In this document: positions 1 through 7,293 of the stretch, one piece after another | Numbering within the stretch: the first letter of the stretch is position 1 | How the letters are laid out: every line of letters starts with the position of its first letter | Source of the DNA: Pseudomonadota bacterium | GTDB lineage: Bacteria; Pseudomonadota; Alphaproteobacteria; Rhizobiales; Beijerinckiaceae | Assembly (NCBI GenBank): GCA_023386155.1 | Contig: JAEWKH010000105.1 | Span: 1-17,431, forward strand | DNA: 17,431 bases | Direction of reading: 5' to 3' | The notes under the pieces: generated by a model | Seen by the model: the letters and a program-made list of their open reading frames with translations, nothing else | What the model was told of the DNA's origin: nothing | Databases searched by the model: none | Program-made: the position numbers and the translations under genes

Positions 1-131
1 TCGACTGGTACATGGAGGGCAAGATCAACATCGACGACCTGATCACCCACACCATGCCGCTCGACGAGATCAACACCGCCTTCGACCTCATGCACGAGGG
101 AAAGTCCATCCGGTCCGTCATCGTCTACTGA
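1..131 (+). CDS. adhC: S-(hydroxymethyl)glutathione dehydrogenase (class III alcohol dehydrogenase), C-terminal fragment
   Basis: Only the last 42 residues are inside the window; the reading frame begins at base 3 and stops at TGA 129-131. The segment has the typical C-terminal end of class III zinc alcohol dehydrogenases: a DWYMEGKI-like stretch, THTMPLDEIN, then AFDLMHEGKSIRSV. In the full enzyme this region closes the catalytic domain. The enzyme oxidises S-hydroxymethylglutathione to S-formylglutathione with NAD+, the second step of glutathione-dependent formaldehyde removal in the cytoplasm. The next gene on the same strand is a Gfa-family protein of the same pathway, which supports the call. 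The catalytic zinc residues and coenzyme domain lie outside the window, so activity cannot be judged here. Confidence 0.88.
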   Translation, partial: DWYMEGKINIDDLITHTMPLDEINTAFDLMHEGKSIRSVIVY

Positions 132-171
132 CGGGAAGCCCTGGTCCCTGGAAACTGGAGGGGCTGCGTGC

Positions 172-240
172 AGCCCGGACGTCCGGGCTCGACGCTTGCC
201 GACTTCAGAAAAGCGATTGCTCGGCGGCCGGGCCGCCGAG
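172..240 (+). terminator. Two GC-rich hairpins after adhC, likely terminator or processing signal
   Basis: Forty bases after the adhC stop there is a perfect 18-base palindrome at 172-189 (AGCCCGGAC/GTCCGGGCT). A second hairpin follows, with a perfect 9-bp stem at 220-228 and 232-240 (CTCGGCGGC/GCCGCCGAG) and a 3-base loop. No run of T follows immediately; the nearest is CTCTTT about 18 bases on. Position suggests transcript-end formation or 3' protection for adhC. The remaining bases up to 394 hold no gene that I can support and no convincing promoter. Confidence 0.45.
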
Positions 241-394
241 GAGTGCCGTGCGAGCCCTCTTTAGAGACATGGATCATCCGCTTTTGCGTCCAATCTCGAT
301 AAATTTTTCGGCTTGGCTCTCATAGTACGGCTCTGGGCGTGGTAAGCTGCGCCGGTTAGGCGAGTAGACTTTCATGGGGGCAAAGGAGCGTCCA

Positions 395-973
395 ATGAAT
401 GCAACTCTCTCGATCCACCCAGCAGTCGATAATGGCGTAACGCCCGGTGAAACCAACTTCGCCGGTGGCCGGCTCACGTGTAAATGCACCGACAATCCCG
501 TCGTTGTGGAGATCAAGGGCAACAGCATGCACAACCACCTGTGCGGCTGTACCAAGTGCTGGAAGCCGACGGGCGCCACGTTCGCGATGGTCGCCGTCGT
601 GCCGCGCGACAGCGTGACCGTAACGGCCAATGCCGACAAGCTTAAGGTCGTCGATCCGTCCGCGACGATTCAGCGGCATGCGTGCCAGGTTTGCGGCGTT
701 CACATGTATGGCCGCATCGAGAACAAGAATCATCCCTTCTATGGCCTCGATTTCATCCATACGGAACTCTCTCCCGAGCGTGGATGGTCGGCTCCGGGAT
801 TTGCCGCGTTCGTCTCGTCGGTGATAGAGTCCGGCGTGGATCCGGCTCAGATGCCCCAGATCCGCGCTCGGCTGAAAGAGCTTGGACTCGAACCCTACGA
901 TTGCCTGTCCCCGGAACTGATGGATCTCATCGCGGCCCATACGGCCAAATCCAAGCAGGCCGCGGCCGCCTGA
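395..973 (+). CDS. gfa: S-(hydroxymethyl)glutathione synthase / Gfa-family glutathione-formaldehyde enzyme
   Basis: A 192-residue Gfa protein, which is the usual length. Family members bind glutathione and are reported to speed condensation of formaldehyde with glutathione, feeding S-hydroxymethylglutathione to AdhC; some authors see the protein as a glutathione carrier instead. Seven cysteines fit the two zinc sites of the Paracoccus enzyme: C29 and C31 (TCKC), C50, C52 and C55 (CGCTKC), C97 and C100 (CQVC). The pattern KCWKPTGATFAMVAVVP after the middle group is also typical. Two ATGs are in frame, at 374 and 395. I chose 395 because AAAGGAG at 382-388 sits correctly before it, while 374 has no ribosome binding site. 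It lies 263 bases after adhC with hairpins between, so it may have its own promoter. Confidence 0.93.
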   Translation: MNATLSIHPAVDNGVTPGETNFAGGRLTCKCTDNPVVVEIKGNSMHNHLCGCTKCWKPTGATFAMVAVVPRDSVTVTANADKLKVVDPSATIQRHACQVCGVHMYGRIENKNHPFYGLDFIHTELSPERGWSAPGFAAFVSSVIESGVDPAQMPQIRARLKELGLEPYDCLSPELMDLIAAHTAKSKQAAAA

Positions 974-1001
974 GGGGCGGGATAGCCGTTGACGCTCGTG
1001 A

Positions 1002-1025
1002 CCGCGCGGCCTGAAGGTCGCGCGG
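1002..1025. terminator. Convergent intergenic hairpin between gfa and coxE
   Basis: A perfect 7-bp stem, CCGCGCG at 1002-1008 and CGCGCGG at 1019-1025, encloses a 10-base loop. It stands 28 bases after the gfa stop and 60 bases after the end of the leftward coxE gene, so it could end transcription from both sides. There is no T run on either strand, so termination is inferred from position and the structure only. Confidence 0.35.
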
Positions 1026-1085
1026 GATCTCGAAGAGCCGCGGCAGGACTGCATGGTCGCGTTCCATCGGCATGCCGCTCAGGGC

Positions 1086-2303
1086 TCACGATGCCCGTAG
1101 CCACTGGCGCGGGTTCTTCTGCTCAGCCGCCTTGCCTGATAGGGACCGGCAGAGATCCTCCATCGATGCCAGCTTGTGAATCGGGCGGAACTCGTCCACA
1201 TGCGACAGCATCGCCCTGATGCCGGAGGCCCGGGCCTCGAAGGCGTCGAACCGGAGAAGCGGATTCAGCCAGATCAGGCGGCGGCAGGAACGCTTGAGGC
1301 GGTCCATCTCGAAGGTCAGCTCACGCGTCACCTCCCGTTCGAGCCCGTCCGTGAACAGGAGAACGATGGCGCCCTGGCCGAGCACGCGCCGGGACCAGTA
1401 ACGGTTGAACTCGTGCAGGGAATAGGCGATCCGTGTTCCGCCTTCCCAGTCCTGGACGCGCTTCGAGGCGCGCGCCAGGGCCTCGTCCGGATCGCGGCTC
1501 GTCAGTTCGCGGCTGATATTGGTCAGGCGCGTCGCGAACACGAACGAATAAACCCTTCGCCTCTTCTCGGCGATGGCGTGAAGGAAGTGCAGGAAGAGGC
1601 GAGAGTAATCCGCCATCGATCCTGAGATGTCGACGATGGCCACCACCGGCGCATGCCGGACCGCTGGAGAGCGATAGGCCAGGTCGATCAGGGCGCCTCC
1701 TCCGCGCAGCGACCGCCGGAAGGTTCTGCGCGGATCGATCCGCCTGCCCCTTGGATCCGTCAGAAAGCGGCGCGTCGTCACCTCGTCTTCCGGTAGGGAC
1801 ATTTCGGCGATCATCCGCTTCGCCATGGCGATTTCGGAGGCCGACATCTGCGCGAAGTCCTTCGTCTTCAATACCTCCCGGTCCGAGACCGTAAGGCGGG
1901 CGGAGAATTCGGTTTTCTCAACCGGCTCGGGCTTCTCCTGGCGGGGCGTGTTCAGGGCCTCGGCCACGCGCAGGGCTCCCGCCTGCGGCTTCTTCTCCTC
2001 CTGGCCTCCAGGCGCCAGCGGCGACATCTGCGCGATGAGCTTCTCGATCAGCGCGCGCCGTCGCCAGAAGATCCGGAAGGCCTGGTCGAAGAGGATGCTG
2101 TGCTCGTGCCGCTTCACGAAGACGGCATGGAGCGTCCAGTAGAAGTCCTCACGCGTGCCGATGCGGGCGGCTTCGACCGCCGCGATCGCATCGAGAATCG
2201 CACCGGGGCCGACAGGCAGTCCGGCATGGCGCAGCGCGCGTGCGAAATAGGCGACGTTGTCCGCGAGGCGGCCTTGCCCTCGCGGAGCGGCGGGGTGGCT
2301 CAC
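1086..2303 (-). CDS. coxE: CoxE-like VWA-domain protein
   Basis: A 405-residue protein of the CoxE/VWA family. The C-terminal half is a von Willebrand factor A domain with a metal-ion adhesion site: DISGSM at residues 225-230, the threonine in GGT at 288-290 and TDG at 318-320. The N-terminal half is helical and charged, with a Glu/Lys/Pro-rich linker around 100-132. In Oligotropha the CoxD-CoxE pair is needed for maturation of the copper/molybdenum site of CO dehydrogenase; MoxR-VWA pairs generally act as ATP-driven chaperones. The start is GTG at 2301-2303, overlapping the coxD stop by 4 bases (GTGA on the minus strand), so translation is probably coupled. It is the last gene of the leftward operon; no coxF follows. 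The role with a form II enzyme is inferred from the family and context. Confidence 0.88.
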   Translation of the reverse strand: MSHPAAPRGQGRLADNVAYFARALRHAGLPVGPGAILDAIAAVEAARIGTREDFYWTLHAVFVKRHEHSILFDQAFRIFWRRRALIEKLIAQMSPLAPGGQEEKKPQAGALRVAEALNTPRQEKPEPVEKTEFSARLTVSDREVLKTKDFAQMSASEIAMAKRMIAEMSLPEDEVTTRRFLTDPRGRRIDPRRTFRRSLRGGGALIDLAYRSPAVRHAPVVAIVDISGSMADYSRLFLHFLHAIAEKRRRVYSFVFATRLTNISRELTSRDPDEALARASKRVQDWEGGTRIAYSLHEFNRYWSRRVLGQGAIVLLFTDGLEREVTRELTFEMDRLKRSCRRLIWLNPLLRFDAFEARASGIRAMLSHVDEFRPIHKLASMEDLCRSLSGKAAEQKNPRQWLRAS

Positions 2304-3214
2304 GCGGATGTCCTCAGCGTGTCCCGGATCCGGTCGAGCATTGCCTTCGCCCGGCTGCCCTGCATCTTCTGGATATCGTCCTGATACTTCAGGAGAACGC
2401 CGAGCGTGTCGGAGACCAGGGCTGGATCGAGCGCCACCGCGTCGAGCTCCACCAGGGCGGACGCCCAGTCCAGGGTCTCGGCGACGCCGGGCGCCTTGAA
2501 CAGGTCCTCCTTGCGGATCGCCTGAACGAAAGCGACGATCTCCTGAGACAGGCGTTCCGGTGCATCCGGCACGCGGCTTGTGAGAATGGCGAGCTCGCGG
2601 TCAGCATCCGGGTAATCGACCCAATGATAAAGGCATCGGCGCTTGAGTGCGTCATGAATCTCGCGGGTGCGGTTGGACGTGATGACGACCACCGGCGGGT
2701 GCTCCGCGCGAACCGTCCCGAGCTCGGGAATGGTCACCTGGAAGTCCGACAGCACCTCCAGAAGAAAGGCCTCAAAGGCTTCGTCCGTGCGGTCGAGTTC
2801 GTCGATCAGGAGAACCGGAGCCCCGGCCGTATCCGGCTCGAGGGCTTGCAGGAGCGGTCGTTTCACCAAGTACCGCTCTGAGAAAAGATCGCTTTCGAGA
2901 GAGTCCCGATCCACCGCGCCACCAGCCTCTGCCAGCCGGATCGCCATCATCTGCCCGGCATAGTTCCACTCGTAGACCGCCGAGGCGACATCGAGCCCTT
3001 CGTAGCATTGCAGGCGGATGAGGCGCCGTCCGAGCGCTGTCGACAGCACCTTGGCGATTTCCGTCTTGCCGACGCCGGCCTCGCCCTCCAGGAAGAGGGG
3101 GCGTCCGAGCTTCAATGCGAGGAAGAGCACCGTCGCGAGCGGGCGGTCGGCGACATAGCCTGCACCTTTCAGCAGAGACAACGTCTCGTCGATGGAACCG
3201 GGTTGGTCGGCCAC
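2300..3214 (-). CDS. coxD: CoxD-like MoxR-family AAA+ ATPase
   Basis: A 304-residue MoxR-family ATPase. Walker A is GEAGVGKT at residues 44-51, Walker B is LLIDELDR at 135-142, a sensor-1 type ITSNRTRE follows from 178, and the KRRC stretch at 191-194 contains candidate arginine-finger residues. In Oligotropha, CoxD is a membrane-associated ATPase required for sulfur and copper insertion at the CODH active site, working with CoxE. The start is GTG at 3212-3214; upstream is a GGAG about 11 bases away, and the N-terminus beginning MADQPGSIDETLSLL matches the family start. It is separated from coxM by 80 bases that hold a strong hairpin and overlaps coxE by 4 bases. The partner enzyme here is form II, so a copper-related job should not be assumed. 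Confidence 0.9.
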   Translation of the reverse strand: MADQPGSIDETLSLLKGAGYVADRPLATVLFLALKLGRPLFLEGEAGVGKTEIAKVLSTALGRRLIRLQCYEGLDVASAVYEWNYAGQMMAIRLAEAGGAVDRDSLESDLFSERYLVKRPLLQALEPDTAGAPVLLIDELDRTDEAFEAFLLEVLSDFQVTIPELGTVRAEHPPVVVITSNRTREIHDALKRRCLYHWVDYPDADRELAILTSRVPDAPERLSQEIVAFVQAIRKEDLFKAPGVAETLDWASALVELDAVALDPALVSDTLGVLLKYQDDIQKMQGSRAKAMLDRIRDTLRTSA

Positions 3215-3239
3215 GGGCTCAGCTGCTCCACAAGAGGAT

Positions 3240-3264
3240 GATGCCCGGGCAGAACCCGGGCATC
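3240..3264 (-). promoter_or_regulatory. Perfect intercistronic hairpin between coxM and coxD
   Basis: GATGCCCGGG at 3240-3249 and CCCGGGCATC at 3255-3264 form an uninterrupted 10-bp stem with a 5-base loop. It is transcribed after the coxM stop (3295) and before the coxD GTG (3214). No T run follows on the minus strand, so a role as a partial terminator or as a 3' stabiliser, lowering coxDE output compared with the enzyme subunits, is more likely than full termination. This is inference from structure and position. Confidence 0.5.
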
Positions 3265-3294
3265 GACTGCGATGATCGTCCGATTGCGCGTCGC

Positions 3295-4101
3295 TCAGCC
3301 CCGCGAGGTGGCGGCCTGGACGGCCCGACGGGCCATGACGCCGACGAGATGGGCGCGATAGGCGGCATCCGCATGGATGTCGCTGTTCATCTCATCCGGC
3401 GGCGCGGAGATGCCGTCGAGAGCTTCAGGGGCGAAGTTTCGGGAAAGCGCCTCCTCCATCTCCGACACTCGAAAGACGCCGTTTGAGCCTGCGCCCGTCA
3501 CGGCGACCCGCACCCCATCCGCGTGCCTGGCCACGAACACGCCGACCAGGGCATAGCGCGAGGCCGGATGGCGGAATTTCGCATAGGCCGCCTGAGACGG
3601 GATCGGGAACAGGATCTTGGTGATGATCTCTCCCTCGTCCAAGGCCGTCGTGAAGATGCCCTGGAAGAACTCGTCGGCGGCGATCTTCCGCTTGTCGGTG
3701 ACGATCGTCGCGTTCAAGGCGAGGCAGGCCGCCGGATAATCCGCGGAGGGGTCGTTGTTGGCGACCGATCCGCCGATAGTGCCGCGGTTGCGCACATGCG
3801 GATCGCCGATCAGCTCCGCCAGTTCGGCGAGGGCGGGAAGAGCCGCCCGTATCTCGGCCGAGTTGGCCACCTCCGCATGTCGGGTCATGGCGCCGATGCC
3901 GAGCGTGTCGGCGGAGCGCTCGATCCCGTGAAGTTCGGCGATCTGGCCGAGATCGATCAGATTGGCCGGTGACGCGAGCCGCAGCTTCATGGTCGGCAGC
4001 AGGGTGTGGCCGCCGGCAAGGAACTTGGCCTCTTCCGACCGGGCCGCGAGGTCGGCCGCCTGCTGGACGCTTGCCGGATTGTGGTATTCGAAAGCGTACA
4101 T
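3295..4101 (-). CDS. coxM: CoxM-like FAD-binding medium subunit of a molybdenum hydroxylase
   Basis: A 268-residue flavoprotein subunit of the xanthine oxidase/CO dehydrogenase family; family members are about 270-290 residues. The two FAD-binding signatures are present: AGGHTLLP at residues 29-36 and TIGGSVANNDPSAD at 108-121. It would take electrons from the CoxS iron-sulfur clusters and pass them to an acceptor such as quinone. The frame stays open far upstream inside coxL, but the start is the ATG at 4099-4101: AGGAGG lies just before it, only 11 bases separate it from the coxL stop, and the N-terminus MYAFEYHNPASV matches the family. The gene order S-L-M is the one known for form II cox clusters, in contrast to M-S-L in form I. 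Confidence 0.93.
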   Translation of the reverse strand: MYAFEYHNPASVQQAADLAARSEEAKFLAGGHTLLPTMKLRLASPANLIDLGQIAELHGIERSADTLGIGAMTRHAEVANSAEIRAALPALAELAELIGDPHVRNRGTIGGSVANNDPSADYPAACLALNATIVTDKRKIAADEFFQGIFTTALDEGEIITKILFPIPSQAAYAKFRHPASRYALVGVFVARHADGVRVAVTGAGSNGVFRVSEMEEALSRNFAPEALDGISAPPDEMNSDIHADAAYRAHLVGVMARRAVQAATSRG

Positions 4102-4112
4102 GCTGTCCTCCT

Positions 4113-6476
4113 CTATTCCGCGGCCATCGGCATGCGCGCCTTCTGCGCAGCTCGCCAGACGGCCTGGGGCGTCGCGGGCATCGCGATGTCCTCGTGGCCC
4201 AGCGCGTCCGTGATCGCGTTGATGACAGCCGGAGGAGCCGCGATGGCGCCGGCCTCGCCGCAGCCCTTGATCCCGAGCGGGTTCGAGGGGCAGGGCGTCA
4301 CCGTCATGCCGATCTGGAACGACGGCAGGTCGATGGCGCGCGGCATGCAGTAATCGTTGAAGCTGGCGGTCACGAGCTGGCCGCCCTGATCGTAGACGGC
4401 GCCTTCGAGAAGCGCCTGCCCGACGCCCTGGGCGATGCCGCCATGGACTTGGCCTTCCACGATCATCGGGTTGATGATCACCCCGAAATCGTCCACGGCC
4501 GTCCAGCGTTCGATCTTGGTCACGCCCGTCTCGGGGTCGATCTCCACCTCGCAGATATGGACGCCGGCCGGGAAGGTGAAGTTGGTGGGATCGTAGAACG
4601 CCCCCTCCTTCAATCCGGGCTCCAGATCCTGGCCCGAGAACTTGTGGGCGATATAGGCCTGGAGAGCCACTTCGCCGAAGCCGAGAGTCCGGTCCGTGCC
4701 GGCAATCCCGAACTTGCCGTCCTTGAACTCGATGTCGCCCTCGGAGGCCTCGAGAACATGGGCCGCCACCTTCTTGCCCTTGGCGATCACCTTGTCGAGA
4801 GCCTTGGCGATGGCCGACATGCCGACCGCGCCGGAGCGCGACCCATAGGTGCCCATGCCGAACTGCACCTTGTCGGTGTCGCCATGGACGATGCTGACCT
4901 GATCGATGGGAATGCCGAGCCTGTCGCAGACGAGCTGGGCGAAGGTGGTCTCGTGGCCCTGGCCATGGCTGTGGGAGCCGGTGAGCACCTCGACGGAGCC
5001 CGTCGGGTTGACGCGCACCTCGGCGGATTCCCAAAGGCCGACGCCTGCCCCGAGGGAGCCCACCGCCTGCGAGGGCGCGATGCCGCAGGCCTCGATGTAG
5101 CTCGAGAAGCCGATGCCCCGCAGCTTGCCGCGGCGGGCGCTCTCCTGCTTGCGCTGCTGGAAGTTCCTGTAGTCGGCGAGCTCCAGCGCCTTGTCGAGCG
5201 AGGCGGCGTAATCGCCCGTGTCGTAGGTCATGATGACGGGCGTCTGGTGCGGGAACTGGGTGATGTAGTTCTTCCTGCGGAATTCGGCCGGATCCTCACC
5301 GAGCTCGCGGGCGGCCCTTTCGACGAGCCGCTCGACCACGAAAGTCGCCTCGGGCCGGCCTGCGCCTCGATAGGCATCGACCGGGGCCGTGTTCGTGTAG
5401 ACCGCATCGACCTCGCAATAGATCGCCGGGATGTCGTATTGGCCCGACAGGAGCGGGGCGTAGAGATAGGTCGGCACGGATGACGAGAAGGTGGACAGGT
5501 AGGCGCCGAGATTGGCGATGGTGTGAACCCGAATGCCCAGGATCCTGCCGTTCTCGTCGGTCGCCATCTCCGCATGGGTGACGTGGTCGCGGCCATGCGC
5601 GTCGGACAGGAACGCCTCCGTGCGGTCGGACGTCCATTTCACCGGGCGCTTGACCTTCTTCGCCGCCCAGACGCAGACCGTCTCCTCGGCATAGATGAAG
5701 ATCTTGGAGCCGAACCCGCCGCCGACATCGGGAGCGATGACGCGCAGCTTGTGCTCCGGCGCAATGCCGATGAAGGCCGAGAGGACGAGGCGGGCCACGT
5801 GGGGGTTCTGGCTCGTCGTGTAGAGCGTGTAGTTGTCGGTTCCGGAATCGTACTCGCCCACCGCCGCGCGCGGCTCGATGGCATTGGGCACGAGCCGGTT
5901 GTTGACGAGATCGATCTTCGTCACGTGCTTCGCCCGTGCGAAGGCCGCCTCCGTTTCGTCCTTGTTGCCGAGGTGCCAGTTGAAGACGGTGTTGTCGGGC
6001 GAGACGTCATGCACCTGCACCGGCGCTTTCGTGGCCTGCGCGGTGTCGACGACGGCGGGAAGAACGTCGTAATCGACCGCGATGGCTTCCGCGGCGTCCT
6101 TGGCCTGGGCCAGGGTCTCGGCGATCACGACCGCCACGTGGTCGCCCACGTAGCGCACCTTGCCCTGCGCCAGAGCCGGATGCGGTCCCGCCTTCATGGG
6201 GGAGCCGTCCTTGGAATGGATCATCCAGCCGCAGATGAGGCCTCCGATCTTGTCGGCCGCGAGGTCGTCTCCCGTGAAGACGGCCACGACGCCGGGCATG
6301 CTCCTGGCCGGTCCGGTGTCGATGGACCGGATCGTGGCATGCGCATGCGGCGAGCGAAGGAAATAGGCGTAGGCCTGGCCCGGCCGGTTGAAGTCGTCCA
6401 CGTAGCGTCCCTGGCCGGTGACGAAACGCTGGTCCTCTTTCCGGCGTACGGGTGCGCCGATTCCTGTTTCGGTCAT
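4113..6476 (-). CDS. coxL: Form II CoxL-like molybdopterin-binding large subunit (aerobic CO dehydrogenase family)
   Basis: A 787-residue catalytic subunit of the xanthine oxidase family. The N-terminal a/b hammerhead domain (about residues 15-140) is followed by the molybdopterin-binding domains with GGGFGSK at 252-258, GQGHET at 505-510 and the catalytic glutamate E741 in CGEAGAIAAPP. The active-site loop reads AYRGAGR at 368-374, the form II signature. True CO dehydrogenases (form I) carry AYXCSFR, whose cysteine binds copper; that cysteine is absent. The protein is thus a molybdenum hydroxylase of unknown substrate; CO oxidation by form II has been proposed but is doubtful. The start at 6476 is supported by GGGAGGA before the ATG. 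Upstream lies coxS with a 147-base gap containing a hairpin; downstream is coxM after 11 bases. Confidence 0.93.
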   Translation of the reverse strand: MTETGIGAPVRRKEDQRFVTGQGRYVDDFNRPGQAYAYFLRSPHAHATIRSIDTGPARSMPGVVAVFTGDDLAADKIGGLICGWMIHSKDGSPMKAGPHPALAQGKVRYVGDHVAVVIAETLAQAKDAAEAIAVDYDVLPAVVDTAQATKAPVQVHDVSPDNTVFNWHLGNKDETEAAFARAKHVTKIDLVNNRLVPNAIEPRAAVGEYDSGTDNYTLYTTSQNPHVARLVLSAFIGIAPEHKLRVIAPDVGGGFGSKIFIYAEETVCVWAAKKVKRPVKWTSDRTEAFLSDAHGRDHVTHAEMATDENGRILGIRVHTIANLGAYLSTFSSSVPTYLYAPLLSGQYDIPAIYCEVDAVYTNTAPVDAYRGAGRPEATFVVERLVERAARELGEDPAEFRRKNYITQFPHQTPVIMTYDTGDYAASLDKALELADYRNFQQRKQESARRGKLRGIGFSSYIEACGIAPSQAVGSLGAGVGLWESAEVRVNPTGSVEVLTGSHSHGQGHETTFAQLVCDRLGIPIDQVSIVHGDTDKVQFGMGTYGSRSGAVGMSAIAKALDKVIAKGKKVAAHVLEASEGDIEFKDGKFGIAGTDRTLGFGEVALQAYIAHKFSGQDLEPGLKEGAFYDPTNFTFPAGVHICEVEIDPETGVTKIERWTAVDDFGVIINPMIVEGQVHGGIAQGVGQALLEGAVYDQGGQLVTASFNDYCMPRAIDLPSFQIGMTVTPCPSNPLGIKGCGEAGAIAAPPAVINAITDALGHEDIAMPATPQAVWRAAQKARMPMAAE

Positions 6477-6542
6477 GGTGTCCTCCCTTGTCTTCTTGCG
6501 CTCTCATCAGGAGGCGGAAGCGGGGGTCTCGAATGGGCGCCG

Positions 6543-6559
6543 GGGAGGCGACGCCTCCC
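6543..6559 (-). promoter_or_regulatory. Hairpin in the coxS-coxL spacer
   Basis: GGGAGGC at 6543-6549 and GCCTCCC at 6553-6559 form a perfect 7-bp stem with a 3-base loop in the 147-base gap between the coxS stop and the coxL start. This spacer is long for subunits needed in equal amounts. The right arm is GC-rich and no T run follows on the minus strand, so I read it as a transcript-stability or translation-tuning element. The rest of the spacer shows no gene. Confidence 0.35.
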
Positions 6560-6623
6560 TCGAGGCCCGCCGGCAGCCAGCACCCGTTGACGAGGACGTC
6601 GCCTCTTCGACGAGCGTATCGGT

Positions 6624-7118
6624 CTATTCAGCCGCCTGCTGCACAGGCGCCCGGCCCATGGCCTGCGCTCCCGCGGCCACGGCCTTGACGATGTTGTGAT
6701 AGCCCGTGCAGCGGCACAGGTTGCCTTCCAGCTCGGTCCGGATGGTCTGCTCGTCGAGAGCATGGCCCTTCCGGTTCACGATATCGATGGCGGCCATGAT
6801 CATGCCCGGCGTACAATAGCCGCATTGCAGGCCGTGATGCTCGCGGAAGGCCGCCTGCATCGGGTGCAGGTCGCCGCCCTGGGCAATGCCCTCGATGGTG
6901 GTGATCTTGGCCGCGTTCGCCTGGACCGCGAGCATCGTGCAGGCTTTCACGGCCTGATCGTTCACATGAACGACACAGGCGCCGCACTGGCTGGTGTCGC
7001 AGCCCACATGGGTTCCGGTCAGCCGAAGATTGTCGCGTAGGAATTGAACAAGAAGGGTGCGGGGATCGACGTCTGCGGTGACGGGTTGACCGTTCACCGT
7101 CAGGGAGACGGTGGTCAT
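6624..7118 (-). CDS. coxS: CoxS-like [2Fe-2S] small subunit
   Basis: A 164-residue iron-sulfur subunit with both expected clusters. The plant-ferredoxin-type site is C40, C45, C48 and C60 (CDTSQCGAC plus C60). The second, unique helical site is C99 and C102 (CGYC) with C135 and C137 (CRCTG). It conducts electrons from the molybdenum site of CoxL to the FAD of CoxM. Length and layout match the family. The start ATG at 7116-7118 has a good AGGAGG about 9 bases upstream. The C-terminus has a short Ala/Gln-rich tail past the last helix, which is common in the family. It is the first structural gene after coxG, with 175 bases between that contain two hairpins and two TTGACC boxes. Confidence 0.95.
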   Translation of the reverse strand: MTTVSLTVNGQPVTADVDPRTLLVQFLRDNLRLTGTHVGCDTSQCGACVVHVNDQAVKACTMLAVQANAAKITTIEGIAQGGDLHPMQAAFREHHGLQCGYCTPGMIMAAIDIVNRKGHALDEQTIRTELEGNLCRCTGYHNIVKAVAAGAQAMGRAPVQQAAE

Positions 7119-7197
7119 GCGTTCTTTCCTCCTCAGACGCCGGCCGCCCAGCCAACCTTAGGGTGGTCTCAGGCGCCGGCAGGTATTCTTGTTGGAC

Positions 7198-7257
7198 GAT
7201 CGCAAGGATGCGATCCATCGAGGTCAAGTGTGGACCGCCCCATTCCGGCGGTCAAGT
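7198..7257 (-). promoter_or_regulatory. Structured coxG-coxS spacer with two hairpins and repeated ACTTGACC
   Basis: The 175-base spacer (7119-7293) holds two perfect hairpins: GATCGC at 7198-7203 with GCGATC at 7210-7215, and GACCGCC at 7233-7239 with GGCGGTC at 7247-7253. The minus strand reads ACTTGACC twice, at 7257-7250 and 7229-7222, 28 bases apart. Each TTGACC matches a -35 box at five of six bases, but hexamers 17 bases on (CACACT and TGCGAT) match the -10 consensus at only three of six. It may be an internal promoter or a regulator site for coxSLM; this is inference. Confidence 0.35.
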
Positions 7258-7293
7258 ATCAGGCATCCATATGAAATGGGCCGGTCTGCCCGG

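Noticed and set aside
4113..6476. Bona fide (form I) carbon monoxide dehydrogenase
   Set aside because: The active-site loop is AYRGAGR without the copper-binding Cys, and the gene order is S-L-M rather than M-S-L.
3969..6590. Long + strand frames (504 and 355 codons) opposite coxM and coxL
   Set aside because: Shadows of coxL and coxM; no domain, no ribosome binding site and low-complexity composition.
6628..7227. Alternative minus-strand frame of 199 codons over coxS
   Set aside because: It overlaps coxS in another frame and has no domain; coxS has all eight cluster cysteines.
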